DNA from: Deinococcus sp.
Lineage (GTDB): Bacteria > Deinococcota > Deinococci > Deinococcales > Deinococcaceae
NCBI RefSeq assembly: GCF_018260555.1
Contig: NZ_JAGLBB010000051.1
Span: forward strand, 1 to 24,168
Direction of reading: 5' to 3'
DNA: 24,168 bases
The notes beneath the pieces were generated by a model. That model worked only from the letters and a program-made list of their open reading frames with translations, did not search any database and was not told the DNA's origin. Each line of letters starts with the position of its first letter. The first letter of the stretch is position 1. Position numbers and translations under genes: made by a program. Shown one piece after another: positions 21,805 through 24,168 of the stretch.

Positions 21805-23928
21805 ATGACCCCCAACTCCCAACCCCGTCAACACTCTGTCGGCCAGGACCGCGTGCGCGTGGACGGCCCCCTCAAAGTTACCGGCACCGCGCCTTACGCG
21901 TACGAGCAACGCGTGGAAAACCCCGCTTACCTGTTTGCCCTGACTTCCGACATCGCCAAAGGCGAAGTGAGCCGTATCGACGCTTCGGCGGCGCTGGCTC
22001 TGCCGGGCGTGCTGGCGGTCCTGACGCACGAGAACGCCCCCCGGCTCGTTCCAGCGGTCAAGGAACTGTATATTCTGCAGTCCCCCAAAGTCTGGTACCG
22101 CAACCAGTACGTGGGGGCAGTGGTGGCCGAAACACCCGAAATCGCTCGCTACGCGGCGAGTCTGGTGCGGGTGGACTACCGTGAGGAGGCTCATGACGCC
22201 GAATTCCGGGTCGAGCATCCCGAGAAGTACCGACCGGCCTTTGTTAACGGCTTCATGCGAACCGATACCAAAAAAGGCGACGTCGAGGCGGCCCTAAGCG
22301 GCGCCGAAGTCGTGCTGGATGAGGTGTACACCACACCGCAGGAAAACCATAATCCGATGGAGGCCCACAGCATGATTGCGCTGTGGGACCGCGAGGCACT
22401 GGGCGGCGCATTCTCCTTGCTGGGCGAGCGGCCTCACCTGACCGTCTATGACTCGACCCAGGGGGCGTCAGTGACGCGGGCGCTGCTGGCTTCAGTGTTG
22501 GGTAAGCTACCAGGACAGGTCGAGATCATCTCGCCGTATGTGGGCGGGGCCTTCGGCTCCAAGGGCTACCCGCACGCGCCGCTGCTGCTGGTCACCCTAG
22601 CGGCGCAACTCGTGGCAGGTCGCCCAGTCAAGTACATGCTGACCCGCCAGGAGATGTTCGCCCACGTGGGCTACCGCCCGGAGACGCACCAGCATATTCG
22701 TCTGGGCGCAGGCCGCGACGGGACACTGCGGGCCATCGCCCACGAGGTCACGGAAACCACCGGAAAGCTGCGTGAGTATGCCGAACAGACAGCCAGTGCG
22801 ACTCGGGTCATGTATGCGGCGGAAAACCGCCTGACTTCGCACCGTCTGGTGCCACTCGACATCGGCGTGGGGACCTTCATGCGTGCCCCTGGCGAGTTTC
22901 CTGGCATGTTCGGGCTTGAGACCGCGATGGACGAACTGGCTGAAAAACTCGGGATGGACCCCATCGAGCTGCGTGTCCTGAACGAACCTGATCAGGACCC
23001 CGAGGATGATAAGCCCTTTTCCACCCGGAACCTGGTGGCCTGCCTCCGTGAGGGCGCAAACATTTTTGGCTGGGAGAATCGCCCCGCCGTGGCTGAGCGT
23101 CAGGAAGGCGAGTGGCAGATCGGCTATGGGGTGGCCGCGGCCACCTATCCCAACCAGAGTCAGGCGGCGACACCGACCTGGGCCAGGGTGCGATACGAGG
23201 GTGGGCTCTATGTCGTCGGCATCGCTGCGTCTGACCTGGGGACCGGCGCGTGGACGATTTTGGGCCAGATAGCCGCCGACGCACTTGACGTGGACGTCGA
23301 GCAGGTACGCATGGACATCGGCTCGAGCGACCTGCCTTTTGCCACACTGGCAGGCGGCTCGACAGGGACGTTTACCTGGGGTGGCGCGGTTTCTGTCGCC
23401 TGTATTCAGTTCCGCGACAAATACGGCAAGCACCCGCCTGAGGGCGCCGAGATGCGCGGACGGCACCAGATGCCCAAGGACGCCAACAAGTTCTCGCGGC
23501 ACGCCTTCGGGGCACACTTCGCGGAAGTCGCCGTGAGCCGTGTGACCGGCGAAATCCGTGTGCGACGGCTGCTGGGCGTCTATGCAGCGGGCCGCATCAT
23601 CAACCCGCGCACTGCGAACAGCCAGTTGATCGGCGGGATGACAATGGGACTGTCGGGTGCGCTCCATGAAGAGAGCGTGGTTGACCCGCGCTTCGGGCAT
23701 GTCGTCAACCACTCGCTGGCCGACTACCACATCGCTGCTCATGCCGACGTGCCGGACATCCAGGCCCGCTGGCTGGAAGAATTCGACCCCTACTACGGTC
23801 CGCAAGGGGCCAAGGGCATCGGCGAAATCGGTGTGGTGGGGCTGCCAGCTGCCATCGGCAACGCGATTTACAACGCGACGGGTAAACGCCTGCGTGGACT
23901 GCCGTTCACGCCGGATAAACTTCTTTGA
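21805..23928 (+). CDS. paoC: PaoC-type molybdenum-binding subunit of aldehyde oxidoreductase
   Basis: This 707-residue subunit carries the molybdopterin cytosine dinucleotide cofactor and oxidises aldehydes (aromatic aldehydes in E. coli PaoABC). Visible motifs are the N-terminal DRVRVDGPLKVTGTAPYAYE, GGAFGSKGYPHAP, FMRAPGEFPGMFGLE, DLGTGAWTILGQIAADAL and the catalytic Glu in KGIGEIGVVG. Between GGSTGT (residue 517) and HAFGAHF (566) only 49 residues are present, by my recollection roughly 30 fewer than in typical members, so a loop seems shortened; total length is also below the 732 of E. coli. AAGGAG lies 7 nt before the ATG. A MocA/XdhC-type maturation gene (paoD) would be expected but is not in the window. 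Confidence 0.9.
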   Translation: MTPNSQPRQHSVGQDRVRVDGPLKVTGTAPYAYEQRVENPAYLFALTSDIAKGEVSRIDASAALALPGVLAVLTHENAPRLVPAVKELYILQSPKVWYRNQYVGAVVAETPEIARYAASLVRVDYREEAHDAEFRVEHPEKYRPAFVNGFMRTDTKKGDVEAALSGAEVVLDEVYTTPQENHNPMEAHSMIALWDREALGGAFSLLGERPHLTVYDSTQGASVTRALLASVLGKLPGQVEIISPYVGGAFGSKGYPHAPLLLVTLAAQLVAGRPVKYMLTRQEMFAHVGYRPETHQHIRLGAGRDGTLRAIAHEVTETTGKLREYAEQTASATRVMYAAENRLTSHRLVPLDIGVGTFMRAPGEFPGMFGLETAMDELAEKLGMDPIELRVLNEPDQDPEDDKPFSTRNLVACLREGANIFGWENRPAVAERQEGEWQIGYGVAAATYPNQSQAATPTWARVRYEGGLYVVGIAASDLGTGAWTILGQIAADALDVDVEQVRMDIGSSDLPFATLAGGSTGTFTWGGAVSVACIQFRDKYGKHPPEGAEMRGRHQMPKDANKFSRHAFGAHFAEVAVSRVTGEIRVRRLLGVYAAGRIINPRTANSQLIGGMTMGLSGALHEESVVDPRFGHVVNHSLADYHIAAHADVPDIQARWLEEFDPYYGPQGAKGIGEIGVVGLPAAIGNAIYNATGKRLRGLPFTPDKLL

Positions 23929-23946
23929 TCAGAACCTGACAGGTAG

Positions 23947-23981
23947 GTTTCAATCCACGGCCCACCCGAAGGCAGGCCGAA
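23947..23981. CRISPR. Solitary CRISPR-repeat-like sequence (no array)
   Basis: GTTTCAATCCACG (23947-23959), the reverse complement of the GTGGATTGAAAC handle typical of type I-C repeats, is followed by an imperfect stem (CGGCC..CC, loop CGAA, GG..GGCCG). Only one copy is seen, so it is a possible remnant or a chance resemblance. No cas gene is in the window. Confidence 0.25.
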
Positions 23982-24064
23982 TCGGCAAGCTGCAAAGGTC
24001 GTTCCTGAACTGGGACATGTTTCAAACTGATATTGCTGGGGTTTAGTGAAGGGGGAGTTCAGTA

Positions 24065-24168
24065 GACCTCCTGCGAAAGTCCACCGCTACCCTGCGTGAG
24101 TGAGCCACGACCGCCTTGAACGCCTCCGACAGCTGAACCGCACACGCTTCAAACGGCACACCGGGATC
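24065..24168 (+). mobile_element. Left end of IS5-family-like element, truncated by window
   Basis: GACCTCCTGCGAAAGTCC at 24065-24082 resembles the terminal repeats of small IS5-type elements, and a transposase-like reading frame starts about 18 nt further on. The right end is outside the window, so family and borders are provisional. Confidence 0.5.
24100..24168 (+). CDS. IS5-family-like transposase N-terminus, 3' end outside window
   Basis: Twenty-three codons are visible, starting with GTG at 24100 (an in-frame TGA lies directly before it). The peptide reads SHDRLERLRQLN then RTRFKRHTGI, matching the N-terminal DNA-binding segment of IS5-type DDE transposases, where a short helix precedes F-K-R-L-T-G. 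TACCCT (24088-24093) ends 6 nt before the GTG, the same leaderless geometry as other genes here. Because only the N-terminus is seen, catalytic residues cannot be checked. Confidence 0.55.
   Translation, partial: MSHDRLERLRQLNRTRFKRHTGI

Noticed and set aside
22597..23805. 402-codon minus-strand frame opposite paoC
   Set aside because: Antisense shadow of a well-supported PaoC subunit; no domain recognised.
24019..24025. Second GTTTCAA 72 bp after the CRISPR-like repeat, suggesting a two-repeat array
   Set aside because: Only seven or eight bases match and the following sequence bears no resemblance to the repeat.

Overview
The window looks like a chromosomal or large-plasmid segment from a Deinococcus-type bacterium. 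It has high GC, a paired PRC-barrel/DUF2382 stress locus, several genes whose -10 box sits exactly 6 nt before the start codon (leaderless transcripts), and dispersed ~140-bp non-coding repeats like the small non-coding repeats described in Deinococcus. The genus is inferred from these traits.

Left edge (1-2780): the 3' part of a HAD-IIB phosphatase, one repeat copy, and two leftward stress genes (DUF2382, then PRC-barrel+DUF2382) separated by a strong hairpin. A stretch of about 270 bp with no confident gene follows.

Core (2780-16812): a split phosphonate (C-P lyase) locus. A leftward operon carries phnC-phnD-phnE (ABC uptake), phnM, a xylose-isomerase-like TIM-barrel protein and, beyond an inserted repeat, a PyrE-like phosphoribosyltransferase. 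A rightward RpiR/MurR regulator diverges from it, with a palindrome resembling the HexR motif between them. An inositol-monophosphatase-family gene separates it from a rightward operon phnG-phnH-phnI-phnJ-phnK-hexapeptide transferase-phnL-phnM(second). Uptake proteins would import phosphonate, PhnI/G/H/L would build ribosyl-phosphonate triphosphate, PhnM would trim pyrophosphate and PhnJ would cleave C-P. The most striking point is that this PhnJ keeps the overall fold and the Gly32-equivalent, but three of the four canonical cysteines (Fe-S ligands and catalytic Cys) are replaced by Thr, Leu and Gly. phnN and phnP are not seen; the extra enzymes are candidates for alternative downstream steps. 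A shared motif TTGTCATG-N3-TTTCA lies upstream of both operons.

Right part (16813-24168): a MarR regulator with a consensus promoter and two same-architecture palindromic operators, overlapping a DUF6428 gene and an MFS exporter; another repeat; a 192-bp IS66-like MITE with perfect 8-bp target duplication; a PaoABC-type molybdenum aldehyde oxidoreductase operon; a solitary CRISPR-repeat-like sequence; and the first codons of an IS5-like transposase cut by the window end.
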